From NCBI GenBank assembly GCA_012719855.1, contig JAAXZN010000016.1:1-36581 (forward strand): a stretch of 36,581 nucleotides of DNA, given 5' to 3'. The translations under genes were made by a program, and so were the position numbers. Below, piece by piece: positions 7,328 to 15,805 of this stretch. Numbering within the stretch: the stretch's first letter is position 1; the number at the start of each line of letters is the position of its first letter. Origin of the DNA: Serratia liquefaciens (GTDB lineage Bacteria > Pseudomonadota > Gammaproteobacteria > Enterobacterales > Enterobacteriaceae). The notes beneath the pieces were generated by a model. It was not told the DNA's origin. It saw nothing but the letters and a program-made list of their open reading frames with translations, and did not search any database.

Positions 7328-7343
7328 TGTTATTATTCTAACA
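7328..7343. promoter_or_regulatory. DeoR operator candidate 2
   Basis: TGTTATTATTCTAACA differs from the E. coli 16-bp deo operator only at central positions. It lies 43 bp upstream of the deoC start and overlaps the likely -35 region of a promoter with -10 TATGCT (7354-7359). Its centre is 109 bp from operator 1. Confidence 0.75.
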
Positions 7344-7386
7344 TTATTCACATTATGCTTTGATCAAACCTCAACAAGGAATCGAA

Positions 7387-8067
7387 ATGACGACTGAAAA
7401 CATTGATTACGCCCGCTATGTCGACCACACCCTGCTGGCGATGGATGCCACCGAAGAGCAAATCGCCAAACTCTGTGAAGAAGCGCAACAGCACAACTTC
7501 TACGCCGTTTGCGTCAATTCCGGCTACGTGCCGCTGGCTGCGCATCTGCTGCAGGAAAGCGAAGTGAAAATCTGTTCGGTGATCGGCTTCCCTCTGGGGG
7601 CTGGCCTGACCGTAGCCAAAGCTTTCGAAGCCAAAGCGGCGATTGCGGCCGGCGCGCAGGAAATTGACATGGTGATCAACGTGGGTTGGCTGAAAAGCGG
7701 CCTGCTGGATCAAGTCAAAGCCGACATCGCCGCCGTGCGCGAGGTTTGCGCGGCGATCCCGTTGAAGGTAATATTGGAAACCTGCCTGCTCAGCGATGCG
7801 CAGATCGTTCAGGTTTGTGAAATGTGTCGCGAACTCGATGTGGCCTTCGTTAAAACCTCTACTGGCTTCAGCACCGGTGGTGCTCGTGAAGAGCACGTCA
7901 AACTGATGCGTGCAACGGTAGGCAGTGAGATGGGGGTTAAAGCATCCGGCGCCGTGCGCGATCGCGCAACCGCCGAGAAGATGATCAAAGCAGGCGCTAC
8001 TCGTATCGGCACCAGCTCTGGCGTAGCAATCGTTTCCGGTGATCAGGCTGCCGCCGGCAGCTACTGA
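7387..8067 (+). CDS. deoC: Deoxyribose-phosphate aldolase
   Basis: This 226-aa TIM-barrel class I aldolase cleaves 2-deoxy-D-ribose 5-phosphate to glyceraldehyde 3-phosphate and acetaldehyde. The Schiff-base Lys156 is in [11 protein letters not shown], the proton-relay Lys185 is in VKASGAVRD, and Asp94 lies in [10 protein letters not shown]. It is of the shorter subfamily (about 220 aa) rather than the 259-aa E. coli DeoC of the deoCABD operon, so this locus is probably separate from nucleoside salvage. AAGGA sits 8 nt before ATG 7387. It is controlled by the palindrome at 7328 and followed by deoR. Confidence 0.93.
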   Translation: MTTENIDYARYVDHTLLAMDATEEQIAKLCEEAQQHNFYAVCVNSGYVPLAAHLLQESEVKICSVIGFPLGAGLTVAKAFEAKAAIAAGAQEIDMVINVGWLKSGLLDQVKADIAAVREVCAAIPLKVILETCLLSDAQIVQVCEMCRELDVAFVKTSTGFSTGGAREEHVKLMRATVGSEMGVKASGAVRDRATAEKMIKAGATRIGTSSGVAIVSGDQAAAGSY

Positions 8068-8111
8068 TAACCTGAGGCGCCTCAGTACCGGGCGCGCGCC
8101 GTGATAATCTG

Positions 8112-8160
8112 ATGCGGGGTAATATGTCCAGCCTTAGGCTGGTCAACTATTACCCCGCAT
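8112..8160. terminator. Nested perfect hairpin between deoC and deoR
   Basis: Thirteen-bp arms (ATGCGGGGTAATA at 8112-8124 and its exact complement at 8148-8160) enclose a second perfect hairpin, CCAGCC-TTA-GGCTGG (8128-8142). There is no strong U-tract (TTTGTG follows). It sits 44 bp after deoC and 48 bp before deoR, so it may attenuate read-through or set the deoC/deoR mRNA ratio. Confidence 0.6.
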
Positions 8161-8208
8161 TTGTGTGTTCGGCCCTGGAGAATGGCTCTTAACCCTGTGG
8201 GAAGACAG

Positions 8209-8973
8209 ATGGAAACTCGGCGCGAAGAACGAATCAACCGGTTAGTCCAGGCGTTAAAACGCTCTGACAAGATCCATTTAAAAGAAGCCGCCGTACTGTT
8301 GGGCGTTTCGGAAATGACGATCCGCCGCGATCTCAGCGCGGAGCCAGCCGCCGTGGTGCTGTTGGGCGGCTATGTGGTCGCCGATCCCCGCAGCAATGGC
8401 GTCACCAACTATTTTGTTTCCGATCAAAAAGCCAAACAGGTCACGGAAAAGCGTCGTATCGGCCTGCTGGCCGCTGCGTTGATCAACGAAAACGACACCG
8501 TATTTTTCGACTGCGGCACCACAACCCCGGCGATCATCGATGCCATTGCCGACGATCTGGTGTTCACCGCGGTATGCCACTCGCTAAATACCTTTCTGGC
8601 GCTCCAGGACAAACCGAACTGCAAAGTGATCCTGTGCGGCGGCGAGTTCAAGCCGAACAACTATATTTTCACCGCTGTCGGCCAGCACAACGAGCTGGAT
8701 CATATCTGTCCGAATATCGCCTTTATCTCCGCCGCCGGTCTGAGCCTGCAGCACGGCGCCACCTGCTTTAATTTTGATGAGCTGGAAATGAAGCACCGGG
8801 CAATGGCCATGTCACAACAAAAAATCCTGGTTGCCGATCACAGCAAGTTCGGTAAAACCAAACCCGCCTGTATAGGCCCGCTGACGCAGTTTGACCGGGT
8901 GATTACCGATCGTCAGCCCGAGCCGCAGTTTGCGGACTTTTTCAGTGAAAACGCGATCGCCATTCGTTTTTAA
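8209..8973 (+). CDS. deoR: Deoxyribose operon repressor DeoR
   Basis: The 254-aa protein begins METRREERI exactly like E. coli DeoR. Its N-terminal winged helix-turn-helix is at about 6-55 (LKEAAVLLGVSEMTIRRDL), and a C-terminal sugar-phosphate-binding domain follows, with FFDCGTTTP near 99-107, CGGEF, and ILVADHSKFGK. The inducer in E. coli is deoxyribose 5-phosphate, the DeoC substrate, which fits its place after deoC and the operators at 7219 and 7328. ATG 8209 has GGGAAG 5-6 nt upstream. Longer in-frame starts exist but do not fit the family. Confidence 0.92.
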   Translation: METRREERINRLVQALKRSDKIHLKEAAVLLGVSEMTIRRDLSAEPAAVVLLGGYVVADPRSNGVTNYFVSDQKAKQVTEKRRIGLLAAALINENDTVFFDCGTTTPAIIDAIADDLVFTAVCHSLNTFLALQDKPNCKVILCGGEFKPNNYIFTAVGQHNELDHICPNIAFISAAGLSLQHGATCFNFDELEMKHRAMAMSQQKILVADHSKFGKTKPACIGPLTQFDRVITDRQPEPQFADFFSENAIAIRF

Positions 8974-8983
8974 GCTGAGTTTT

Positions 8984-9005
8984 ACCGTCGGTTCCAGCCG
9001 ACGGT
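8984..9005 (+). terminator. Hairpin after deoR
   Basis: ACCGTCGG and CCGACGGT form an exact 8-bp stem around TTCCAG, 10 bp past the deoR stop. There is no U-tract, so termination efficiency is uncertain. Confidence 0.45.
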
Positions 9006-9401
9006 GCCCTTCCCCTGGCTCCCTTTCCTCTGCAAAAATTGAACAAATAACCTTCGATTGATGCGCAAATCTCTTTATCCACAGCCAATCTCAGGTTAAT
9101 AAATTGCAACAGTTCTTCAGGCTTATTCCTTTAGCACGGATAAATCCTACACAATATTACTTTCACTCCCAGTCTCTGCGGGGTTTTATATGATAAATCG
9201 CAGTAACATCCACAAGATAAATATCAACAATTACGTAACCAGTGCGGTTTAAATATAACCAATTCGGTTCATTTATATGATGAATGGTTAAGCATTTTTA
9301 TCCGCTATCCAGTTAAATAGTTTACCTTCGTTATTAGCGGGATATTTTAAATAAATTCAAATAAAACAATTGGATAAGAATAAATTCACTTAAAATCACA
9401 A

Positions 9402-9417
9402 TGTGATCTACGTCACT
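9402..9417 (+). promoter_or_regulatory. CRP-binding site candidate of sdaC
   Basis: TGTGATCTACGTCACT matches the CRP consensus TGTGA-N6-TCACA at nine of ten key positions. AT-rich matches TAAAAT/TATATT (9462-9472) downstream could be a -10 element, giving a site near -61 to -71, as in class I CRP promoters. E. coli sdaCB is CRP-activated, which supports the call. Confidence 0.55.
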
Positions 9418-9763
9418 AAAACCGCTTATTCCGGGTTTTTAGCTAGATCCAAACCCACGCTTAAAATATATTGCTCGGCTTGCTGACAACGGCAGCGTTT
9501 TATCTGGTTACAGATTATTCACACCGGATAAATCCTGAAACATCCATGAGAGCGTTCTCAGCATGAAATCTTACACAAGCGCGCAACATATGCATGAAAA
9601 ACCAATAAAAAAGCAATTAGCCGCACACATTACGCATTTGAGAGCATGATCACGGTTGTTTCTACTGTAAATCGTTATCTTGCCGCCAACGAAAATCGGC
9701 AGGCCATGACCTTCCGGCAGCAGTATCGATGTGAGTCCCTTCGGGGGTTGAACATCACTTGAT

Positions 9764-9831
9764 TAATTACCCGCCACGCAGGCCAACGGTAATTAGCATA
9801 ATAAACAACCAGGGGGACGCCAATTATCCCC
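9764..9831 (+). promoter_or_regulatory. Structured part of the sdaC leader
   Basis: Two hairpins stand side by side: TAATTACC (9764-9771) with GGTAATTA (9788-9795), and GGGGA (9813-9817) with TCCCC (9827-9831). They precede the sdaC start by 110-180 nt. No known riboswitch consensus is recognised. Confidence 0.35.
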
Positions 9832-9942
9832 GCAAGCAACACCTGATTCTTACCGATGCCGCCATCTGCTGTTGCGACATTCGGTTTTAACCTTAAGTTT
9901 TGCCTTTAATTTTAAATTAACGTGTTCACTTCGGAGATATTT

Positions 9943-11238
9943 ATGGACACTACACAGACCGGCACCATTGCCTCTGCGGCTTCTGGCTCTACCAGTACCT
10001 GGCGTAAAACCGACACCATGTGGATGTTGGGCCTGTACGGCACCGCGATCGGCGCAGGCGTTTTGTTCCTGCCAATCAACGCCGGTATCGGTGGTTTGAT
10101 TCCCCTGATCATCATGGCCATCATTGCTTTCCCGATGACCTTCTTCGCCCACCGTGGCCTGTGCCGTTTCGTGCTCTCCGGTAAAAACGCCGGTGAAGAC
10201 ATCACCGAAGTGGTTGAAGAGCACTTTGGTATCGGCGCCGGTAAGCTGATCACCCTGCTCTACTTCTTCGCCATCTACCCAATCCTGCTGGTTTACAGCG
10301 TGGCGATCACCAACACCGTCGACAGCTTCATTACTCACCAATTGGGCATGACGTCGCCACCGCGCGCCATTCTGTCGCTGATCCTGATAGTGGGCCTGAT
10401 GACCATCGTACGTTTCGGTGAGCAAGCTATCGTGAAGACCATGAGCATCCTGGTGTTCCCGTTTGTAGGCGTGCTGATGCTGCTGGCCCTGTACCTGATC
10501 CCTAACTGGACCACTGCCATCTTCGACAACGTTTCCCTGTCTGGCGCCGGCACCGGTATGGGCCACGGCCTGATCATCACCCTGTGGCTGGCGATCCCGG
10601 TCATGGTGTTCTCCTTCAACCATTCGCCGATCATCTCCGCCTTTGCGGTAGCCAAACGTGAAGAATACGGCCAGGAAGAAGCCGAGAAGAAATGTTCTCG
10701 CATTCTGGGCTTCGCTCACATCATGATGGTGTTGACCGTTATGTTCTTCGTGTTCAGCTGCGTGCTGAGCCTGTCACCGGAAAACCTGGCGGAAGCCAAG
10801 GCGCAGAACATCTCCATTCTGTCCTACCTGGCCAACCACTTTAACAACCCGATGATCGCCTACATCGCACCGGTTATCGCCTTTATCGCCATCACCAAAT
10901 CGTTCCTGGGCCACTATCTGGGCGCACGTGAAGGCTTTAACGGTCTGATCGCCAAATCGATGAAGAGCCGCGGTAAAACCATCAGCACCAACAAGCTGAA
11001 CCGCATCACCGCCATCTTCATGCTGGTGACTACCTGGATTGTTGCGACCCTGAACCCAAGCATCCTCGGCATGATCGAGAACCTGGGTGGTCCAATCATC
11101 GCCATGCTGCTGTTCCTGATGCCGATGTACGCTATCCGTAAAGTGCCTGCCATGCGCAAGTACAGCGGCCACATCAGCAACGTGTTCGTGGTAGTGATGG
11201 GCCTGATCGCCATCTCCGCAATCCTGTACAGCTTCTAA
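9943..11238 (+). CDS. sdaC: Serine transporter SdaC
   Basis: The 431-aa inner membrane protein of the hydroxy/aromatic amino acid permease family has about eleven helices. It matches E. coli SdaC closely: [20 protein letters not shown] near the N-terminus, [22 protein letters not shown] mid-protein and [15 protein letters not shown] at the end. It is a proton:serine symporter. ATG 9943 is chosen because GGAGA is 6 nt upstream and [11 protein letters not shown] equals the E. coli start region. It is followed by sdaB after a GC-rich hairpin, forming the serine uptake-deamination operon. Confidence 0.96.
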   Translation: MDTTQTGTIASAASGSTSTWRKTDTMWMLGLYGTAIGAGVLFLPINAGIGGLIPLIIMAIIAFPMTFFAHRGLCRFVLSGKNAGEDITEVVEEHFGIGAGKLITLLYFFAIYPILLVYSVAITNTVDSFITHQLGMTSPPRAILSLILIVGLMTIVRFGEQAIVKTMSILVFPFVGVLMLLALYLIPNWTTAIFDNVSLSGAGTGMGHGLIITLWLAIPVMVFSFNHSPIISAFAVAKREEYGQEEAEKKCSRILGFAHIMMVLTVMFFVFSCVLSLSPENLAEAKAQNISILSYLANHFNNPMIAYIAPVIAFIAITKSFLGHYLGAREGFNGLIAKSMKSRGKTISTNKLNRITAIFMLVTTWIVATLNPSILGMIENLGGPIIAMLLFLMPMYAIRKVPAMRKYSGHISNVFVVVMGLIAISAILYSF

Positions 11239-11247
11239 TCCAGCCCG

Positions 11248-11268
11248 GCCGGCGCCCTGTGCGCCGGC
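11248..11268 (+). terminator. Intercistronic hairpin sdaC-sdaB
   Basis: GCCGGCGC and GCGCCGGC form a perfect 8-bp stem with a CCTGT loop, 9 bp after the sdaC stop. Only a weak pyrimidine tail follows, so it probably modulates expression or shields the sdaC mRNA. Confidence 0.45.
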
Positions 11269-11328
11269 TTCTCTGCACGGCCCCCTTTCCTGCATTAACG
11301 CCTAACACCTGAAGAAGGAGGCGAGACC

Positions 11329-12696
11329 ATGGTCAGCGTTTTCGATATTTTTAAAATTGGTATTGGTCCATCCAGCTCCCACACCGTCGGTCCGATGAAA
11401 GCCGGCAAGCTGTTCACCGATGAGTTGATCGCCAGCCAGCAGTTGATGGATACCACCCGCGTCGTGGTGGACGTCTACGGTTCACTGTCTCTGACCGGCA
11501 AAGGGCACCACACGGATATCGCTATCATCATGGGCCTGGCGGGTAACCTGCCACACGACGTGGATATCGACAGTATCGCCGGTTTTATCCGCGACGTTGA
11601 GCAACGCGGTCGCCTGCTGATGGCCAAGGGTCATCACGAAGTGGATTTTCCGCTGCAAACCAGCATGAACTTCCACAGCAATAATCTGCCGCTGCATGAA
11701 AACGGCATGCGTATTAGCGCCTTCGCCGACGAACGTCTGCTGCACAGCAAAACCTATTACTCCACCGGCGGCGGTTTTATCGTCGATGAGGAACATTTTG
11801 GCCTGTCGGAGGCCAATCCGGTTCAGGTGCCCTTCCCGTTCAGCTCGGCGCGCGATTTGCAGCAGCACTGCAAGGACGCCGGTCTTTCGCTGTCCGGTCT
11901 GGTGATGCAAAACGAGCTGGCTTTGCACAGCAAGGCCGAGATCGACGCGCACTTCGCCGAGGTCTGGCAAGTGATGCGCGCCGGTATTGAACGCGGCATG
12001 AACACCGAAGGCCTGCTGCCAGGCCCAATGAAGGTTCAGCGCCGCGCCGCAGCTCTGCGCCGTATTCTGGTGACCGGCGACAAGAACAACATCGATCCGA
12101 TGAACGTGGTTGATTGGATCAATATGTTCGCCTTCGCCGTGAATGAAGAAAACGCCGCCGGTGGCCGCGTGGTGACCGCCCCAACCAACGGTGCCTGCGG
12201 CATCATCCCGGCGGTGCTGGCCTATTACGACCAGTTTATTCGCCCGGTGAACCCTAATTCCTATAGCCGTTACTTCCTGACCTCCGGCGTCATTGGCGCA
12301 CTGTATAAGATGAACGCCTCTATTTCGGGCGCCGAAGTGGGCTGTCAGGGGGAAGTGGGCGTCGCCTGCTCCATGGCGGCGGCCGGTCTGGCAGAATTGA
12401 TGGGCGGCAGCCCGGCTCAGGTTTGCATCGCGGCGGAGATCGCCATGGAGCACCACCTCGGGCTGACCTGCGATCCCTTGGCGGGCCAGGTTCAGGTGCC
12501 CTGTATCGAACGTAACGCGATTTCCGCGGTGAAAGCGGTCAATGCCGCACGTATGGCGCTGCGCCGCACCAGCGAGCCGCGGGTGTGCCTGGATAAGGTG
12601 ATTGAAACCATGTATGAGACGGGCAAGGACATGAACGCCAAATACCGCGAGACGTCGCAGGGCGGTCTGGCGATCAAGGTCGTCGCCTGTAACTGA
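11329..12696 (+). CDS. sdaB: L-serine deaminase 2
   Basis: This 455-aa iron-sulfur enzyme converts L-serine to pyruvate and ammonia in the cytosol. The N-terminal domain starts [19 protein letters not shown] with the conserved SSSHT turn (15-19). The catalytic alpha domain carries TAPTNGACG. Cys339, Cys381 and Cys392 have the same 42- and 11-residue spacing as the 4Fe-4S ligands of the Legionella enzyme. It matches E. coli SdaB across its length. GAAGGAGG lies about 8 nt before ATG 11329. As the partner of SdaC it turns imported serine into pyruvate; serine is also a substrate of the CBS gene nearby. Confidence 0.95.
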   Translation: MVSVFDIFKIGIGPSSSHTVGPMKAGKLFTDELIASQQLMDTTRVVVDVYGSLSLTGKGHHTDIAIIMGLAGNLPHDVDIDSIAGFIRDVEQRGRLLMAKGHHEVDFPLQTSMNFHSNNLPLHENGMRISAFADERLLHSKTYYSTGGGFIVDEEHFGLSEANPVQVPFPFSSARDLQQHCKDAGLSLSGLVMQNELALHSKAEIDAHFAEVWQVMRAGIERGMNTEGLLPGPMKVQRRAAALRRILVTGDKNNIDPMNVVDWINMFAFAVNEENAAGGRVVTAPTNGACGIIPAVLAYYDQFIRPVNPNSYSRYFLTSGVIGALYKMNASISGAEVGCQGEVGVACSMAAAGLAELMGGSPAQVCIAAEIAMEHHLGLTCDPLAGQVQVPCIERNAISAVKAVNAARMALRRTSEPRVCLDKVIETMYETGKDMNAKYRETSQGGLAIKVVACN

Positions 12697-12697
12697 T

Positions 12698-12727
12698 AAA
12701 AAATGAGGGCGCAATCTTTGCGCCCTC
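12698..12727. terminator. Shared terminator of sdaB and dacC
   Basis: GAGGGCGCAA (12705-12714) and TTGCGCCCTC (12718-12727) form a perfect 10-bp stem. Six A residues precede it (12698-12703), giving a U-tract for minus-strand dacC, and a T-rich tail follows for sdaB. Confidence 0.7.
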
Positions 12728-12752
12728 TTCATTACGCTTGCTGCCAGCAGAG

Positions 12753-13958
12753 TTAACCGAACACGCTGCCGAACCACTGGGTCAGTTTCATCATCACCAT
12801 GTCCCAGATGCGGCTGAAGAAGTTCCCTTCTTTCACCTCTTGCATTGCCACCAGCGGATATTGCTCGATGGTTTTGCCGTCAAGCTGGAAATCTATGGTG
12901 CCAACTACCTGATTTTTTGCCAATGGCGCTTCCAGCGTCGGCTGGTTCAGCTTGTAACTGGCCTTCAGGTTTTTCATCTGCCCTTTCGGGATAGTGACCG
13001 CCGCGTCTTTCGCTACGCCCAACGGCACCTCGCCAACGTCGCCAAACCACACTTTCTGGGTAACAAACGGCTTGTCGGTTTTGATAGGGGTGGCGGTTTC
13101 GTAGAAGCGGAAGCCCCAGGTCAGCAGCTTTTCACTTTCGCTAAAGCGGATGCGATCGCTCGGAGCACCCAGCACCACCGAGATCAGGCGCATCGGGCCG
13201 TCGGTGGCAGAGGCCACCAGGTTATGACCGGCGCCGCCGGTGTAACCGGTTTTAATGCCGTCAACGTTCAGGTTGGAGCTCCACAACAGACGGTTGCGGT
13301 TAACCTGACGGATCTTGTTGAAGGTGAACTCTTTTTCTTTATGCAGCGCATATTCATCCGGCACGTCGCGGATCAGCGCCTGACTCAGCAGCGCCATATC
13401 ACGCGCGGTGCTGTACTGCCCTTCCGCATCCAGCCCGTGCACCGTCAGGAAATGGGTGTTCTGCAAACCCAGCGATTTGGCGTAGTTGTTCATCAGGCCG
13501 ACAAACGAATCCTGGCTGCCCGCGACGTAATCGGCCAGCGCGATGCTGGCGTCGTTACCCGACTGAATGACGATGCCTTTGTTCAGTTCCATCACCGGCA
13601 CCTGGTCGCCCGGTTTGATAAACATCAGAGAGGAGCCGCGCAGCGCCGGGTTACCGGTGGCCCAGGCGTCTTTACCTACGGTGACCATGTCTTCCGGCTT
13701 GATCTTGCCGGCCTTGATCGCCTGGCCAATCACGTAGCTGGACATGATTTTGGTCAGGCTGGCGGGATCGAGCCGGGTATCGGCATTGCCCTCCGTCAGA
13801 ATTTTGCCGCTGTTGTAATCCATCAGCACAAAAGCCTTGGCATCAACCTGCGGGGCCGCCGGGGCTTCCGCCGCCTGTACGACAGGCGCAGCCAACAACA
13901 GGATGCTGACGCTAAAGGTTAATTTTTTCAGGGTGGTGGAAAAGTTTTTTTTCATCAT
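12753..13958 (-). CDS. dacC: D-alanyl-D-alanine carboxypeptidase (PBP6 type)
   Basis: The 401-aa precursor has a signal peptide ending near PVVQA (25-29). This periplasmic low-molecular-weight penicillin-binding protein removes the terminal D-Ala from peptidoglycan pentapeptides. Active-site motifs are SLTK (Ser67-Lys70), SGN (133-135) and KTG (236-238). The C-terminal beta domain (about 300-375) is followed by an amphipathic anchor ([18 protein letters not shown]). It aligns best with E. coli DacC, including [16 protein letters not shown] 13958 is used; ATG 13955 follows at once, and a TTG at 13982 is less likely. Confidence 0.92.
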   Translation of the reverse strand: MMKKNFSTTLKKLTFSVSILLLAAPVVQAAEAPAAPQVDAKAFVLMDYNSGKILTEGNADTRLDPASLTKIMSSYVIGQAIKAGKIKPEDMVTVGKDAWATGNPALRGSSLMFIKPGDQVPVMELNKGIVIQSGNDASIALADYVAGSQDSFVGLMNNYAKSLGLQNTHFLTVHGLDAEGQYSTARDMALLSQALIRDVPDEYALHKEKEFTFNKIRQVNRNRLLWSSNLNVDGIKTGYTGGAGHNLVASATDGPMRLISVVLGAPSDRIRFSESEKLLTWGFRFYETATPIKTDKPFVTQKVWFGDVGEVPLGVAKDAAVTIPKGQMKNLKASYKLNQPTLEAPLAKNQVVGTIDFQLDGKTIEQYPLVAMQEVKEGNFFSRIWDMVMMKLTQWFGSVFG

Positions 13959-14150
13959 GACGTCGCCAGAGTGTCCATTCAAATTATTGAAATAGCGTTA
14001 ACTTTCAAACATATTCACGTTTTCAGCCAACCAGCGAGAGTGGCCCGGTACGCGCCTGCCAACCGCAAACTCCCTGCGGCCCCATGACGGGTTGAGCGGC
14101 GCACCGAAAATGCCCTTGCTGTGAGTTTATTAGATTCATCTTATTTTTGC

Positions 14151-14239
14151 AGGGTTTAGCGTGAATTTTCAGCATTTTTACATAACTGTACGCTGTTACG
14201 CGCAAATTGGATGAAAAGCCGACGGCGCGTCGTTTTTTT
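14151..14239 (+). ncRNA. Candidate small RNA with orphan terminator
   Basis: CGACG-GCG-CGTCG (14220-14232) followed by seven T residues is a typical intrinsic terminator on the + strand, yet no + strand gene ends here. The nearest upstream gene on this strand is sdaB, which has its own terminator. TTGCTG (14116-14121) and TCTTAT (14139-14144) with 17-bp spacing would start a transcript of about 90 nt. The stem is short, and I recognise no known sRNA. Confidence 0.3.
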
Positions 14240-14315
14240 AAACGGCTCACGGCTACACGGCTGAACATCTGCACCGCTGAACATCCATGCCTCCATACGT
14301 CCAAATTGAATTAAT

Positions 14316-14334
14316 ATATTCCAAAAAGGCATAT
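14316..14334. promoter_or_regulatory. Operator-like dyad upstream of the CBS-CGL operon
   Basis: ATATTCCAAAAAGGCATAT is an imperfect palindrome (ATAT-N-CC-N5-GG-N-ATAT) 90 bp before the start codon. A TTGACA (14367-14372) follows without a clear -10. It may bind a sulfur or cysteine regulator such as CysB, but this is not shown by the sequence. Confidence 0.35.
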
Positions 14335-14423
14335 CGAGTGGTTATTTGTTCTTTTTAATGGGCTTATTGACAGCGCTATCATCCAGATAACGGCCTTTAA
14401 ACCGAATTATTCTGGAGATCCTC

Positions 14424-15791
14424 ATGGCAATACCGCATTCCGTCATCGATATGATCGGCAATACCCCGATGCTGGAACTGACTCAGTTCGATACCGGCCC
14501 CTGCCGCCTGTTCGTCAAGCTTGAGAATCAAAACCCCGGCGGCTCCATCAAAGACCGCGTGGCGCTGTCGATGATCGAGCAGGCGGAACGCGACGGCAGC
14601 CTGCAGCCCGGCGGCACCATCATTGAAGCCACCGCCGGCAACACCGGCCTGGGCCTGGCGCTGGTGGCGGCTTTGAAGGGTTATAAGCTGTTGCTGGTGG
14701 TACCGGACAAGATGAGCCGCGAGAAGATTTTCCATCTGCGCGCCCTGGGGGTAGAAGTGGTGCTGACCCGCTCCGACGTGGGCAAGGGGCACCCGGCTTA
14801 CTATCAGGATTACGCCAAACGTCTGGCCGACGAAATCCCCGGGGCGTTTTATATCGATCAGTTTAACAACCCGGCCAACCCGGCGGCCCATACCCGCACC
14901 ACCGCACCGGAACTGTGGCAACAGATGGAGCATCAGATCGATGCCATCGTGGTCGGTGTCGGTTCCGGTGGCACGCTCGGCGGTCTGAGCCACTATTTTG
15001 CCGAAGTCTCGCCGCAAACCGAGTTCGTGTTGGCGGATCCGGCCGGTTCGATCCTGGCTGACTATCTTGATAACGGCCAGATCGGCGAGGCCGGCAGTTG
15101 GCTGGTGGAAGGGATCGGCGAAGATTTCATTCCGCCGCTGAGCGACTTTAACCAGGTACGCAATGCCTACCGTATCGGCGATGCCGAAGCCTTCACCACC
15201 GCGCGCGATCTGCTGCGCAAAGAAGGCGTGTTGGCAGGTTCGTCCACCGGCACCCTGTTGGCGGCAGCACTGCGCTATTGCCAGGCGCAGACAGAGCCGA
15301 AACGCGTGGTCACCTTCGTCTGCGACAGCGGCAACAAATACCTGTCTAAAATGTATAACGACCACTGGATGCTGGAACAAGGCCTGCTGAGCAAGCCGCA
15401 GCATCAGGATTTACGCGATTTGATCGCCTACCGTCATGACGAGGGGGCCGCCGTTTCGGTCACGCCGGAAGATACGCTGGCTATCGTTCATGCCCGTATG
15501 CGGCTGTATGACATCTCGCAGCTGCCGGTGCTGGAAGGCGACCGGGTCGTCGGCCTGATCGACGAGTGGGATCTGCTCAATGCCGTTCAGGCGGACGCCA
15601 GCCACTTCAGTCTGCCGGCCGCCCGCGCCATGACCCATTCGGTCAATACGCTGCAAAAAGAAGCCAGCTATCAGGATTTACTTGCCACCTTCAATCACGG
15701 CCACGTAGCGGTGGTCCTCGACGGTGAGCGTTTCCTCGGTTTGATTACCCGCACAGACGTGCTTAACGCCTGGCGCCAAAAATTACGTTAA
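14424..15791 (+). CDS. Cystathionine beta-synthase
   Basis: This 455-aa PLP enzyme joins serine and homocysteine into cystathionine. The fold-type II catalytic domain spans about 1-315, with PLP-binding Lys43 in NPGGSIKDR, the substrate loop EATAGNTGLGLA, and the phosphate-binding GSGGTLGG. Two C-terminal CBS domains (about 335-455, with DISQLPVLEGDRVVGLID and HGHVAVVLDGERFLGLI) follow, as in eukaryotic CBS. That layout separates it from CysK/CysM, which lack them. GGAG sits 6 nt before ATG 14424. The next gene, 14 bp away, encodes the partner lyase, so the pair forms a reverse transsulfuration route. K. pneumoniae has the comparable mtcBC genes. Confidence 0.88.
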   Translation: MAIPHSVIDMIGNTPMLELTQFDTGPCRLFVKLENQNPGGSIKDRVALSMIEQAERDGSLQPGGTIIEATAGNTGLGLALVAALKGYKLLLVVPDKMSREKIFHLRALGVEVVLTRSDVGKGHPAYYQDYAKRLADEIPGAFYIDQFNNPANPAAHTRTTAPELWQQMEHQIDAIVVGVGSGGTLGGLSHYFAEVSPQTEFVLADPAGSILADYLDNGQIGEAGSWLVEGIGEDFIPPLSDFNQVRNAYRIGDAEAFTTARDLLRKEGVLAGSSTGTLLAAALRYCQAQTEPKRVVTFVCDSGNKYLSKMYNDHWMLEQGLLSKPQHQDLRDLIAYRHDEGAAVSVTPEDTLAIVHARMRLYDISQLPVLEGDRVVGLIDEWDLLNAVQADASHFSLPAARAMTHSVNTLQKEASYQDLLATFNHGHVAVVLDGERFLGLITRTDVLNAWRQKLR

Positions 15792-15805
15792 TAAGGAATG
15801 ATTGT

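Larger units (their letters stand above)
8974..9942. other. Long deoR-sdaC intergenic region and sdaC leader
   Basis: These 969 bp carry no supported gene. They hold a deoR terminator-like hairpin (8984-9005), an AT-rich stretch (about 9040-9400), a CRP-like site (9402-9417), a possible promoter near 9462-9472, two copies of the 12-mer CGGATAAATCCT (9137-9148, 9525-9536), and a leader of about 460 nt with several hairpins before sdaC. Confidence 0.55.
13959..14423. other. dacC to CBS-gene intergenic region
   Basis: The 465 bp contain no supported protein gene. They hold a possible small-RNA unit on the + strand (about 14116-14239), a triple GGCT-containing run (14240-14275), and an operator-like dyad (14316-14334) before the CBS gene. 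The dacC promoter must also be here, reading leftward, but I cannot place it. Confidence 0.5.

Noticed and set aside
9850-10719. 289-codon minus-strand frame over sdaC
   Set aside because: It is antisense to sdaC, which matches a known family across its length. Long antisense frames are common in GC-rich, codon-biased genes. The peptide is rich in His, Gln and Gly repeats without family features.
12738-13922. 394-codon plus-strand frame opposite dacC
   Set aside because: It is the antisense shadow of dacC, which carries all three PBP active-site motifs; the antisense peptide has no recognisable domain.
14023-14304. 93-codon frame on the minus strand upstream of dacC
   Set aside because: The protein has no recognisable pattern, no good ribosome site, and overlaps the region with the orphan terminator and promoters; composition looks noncoding.
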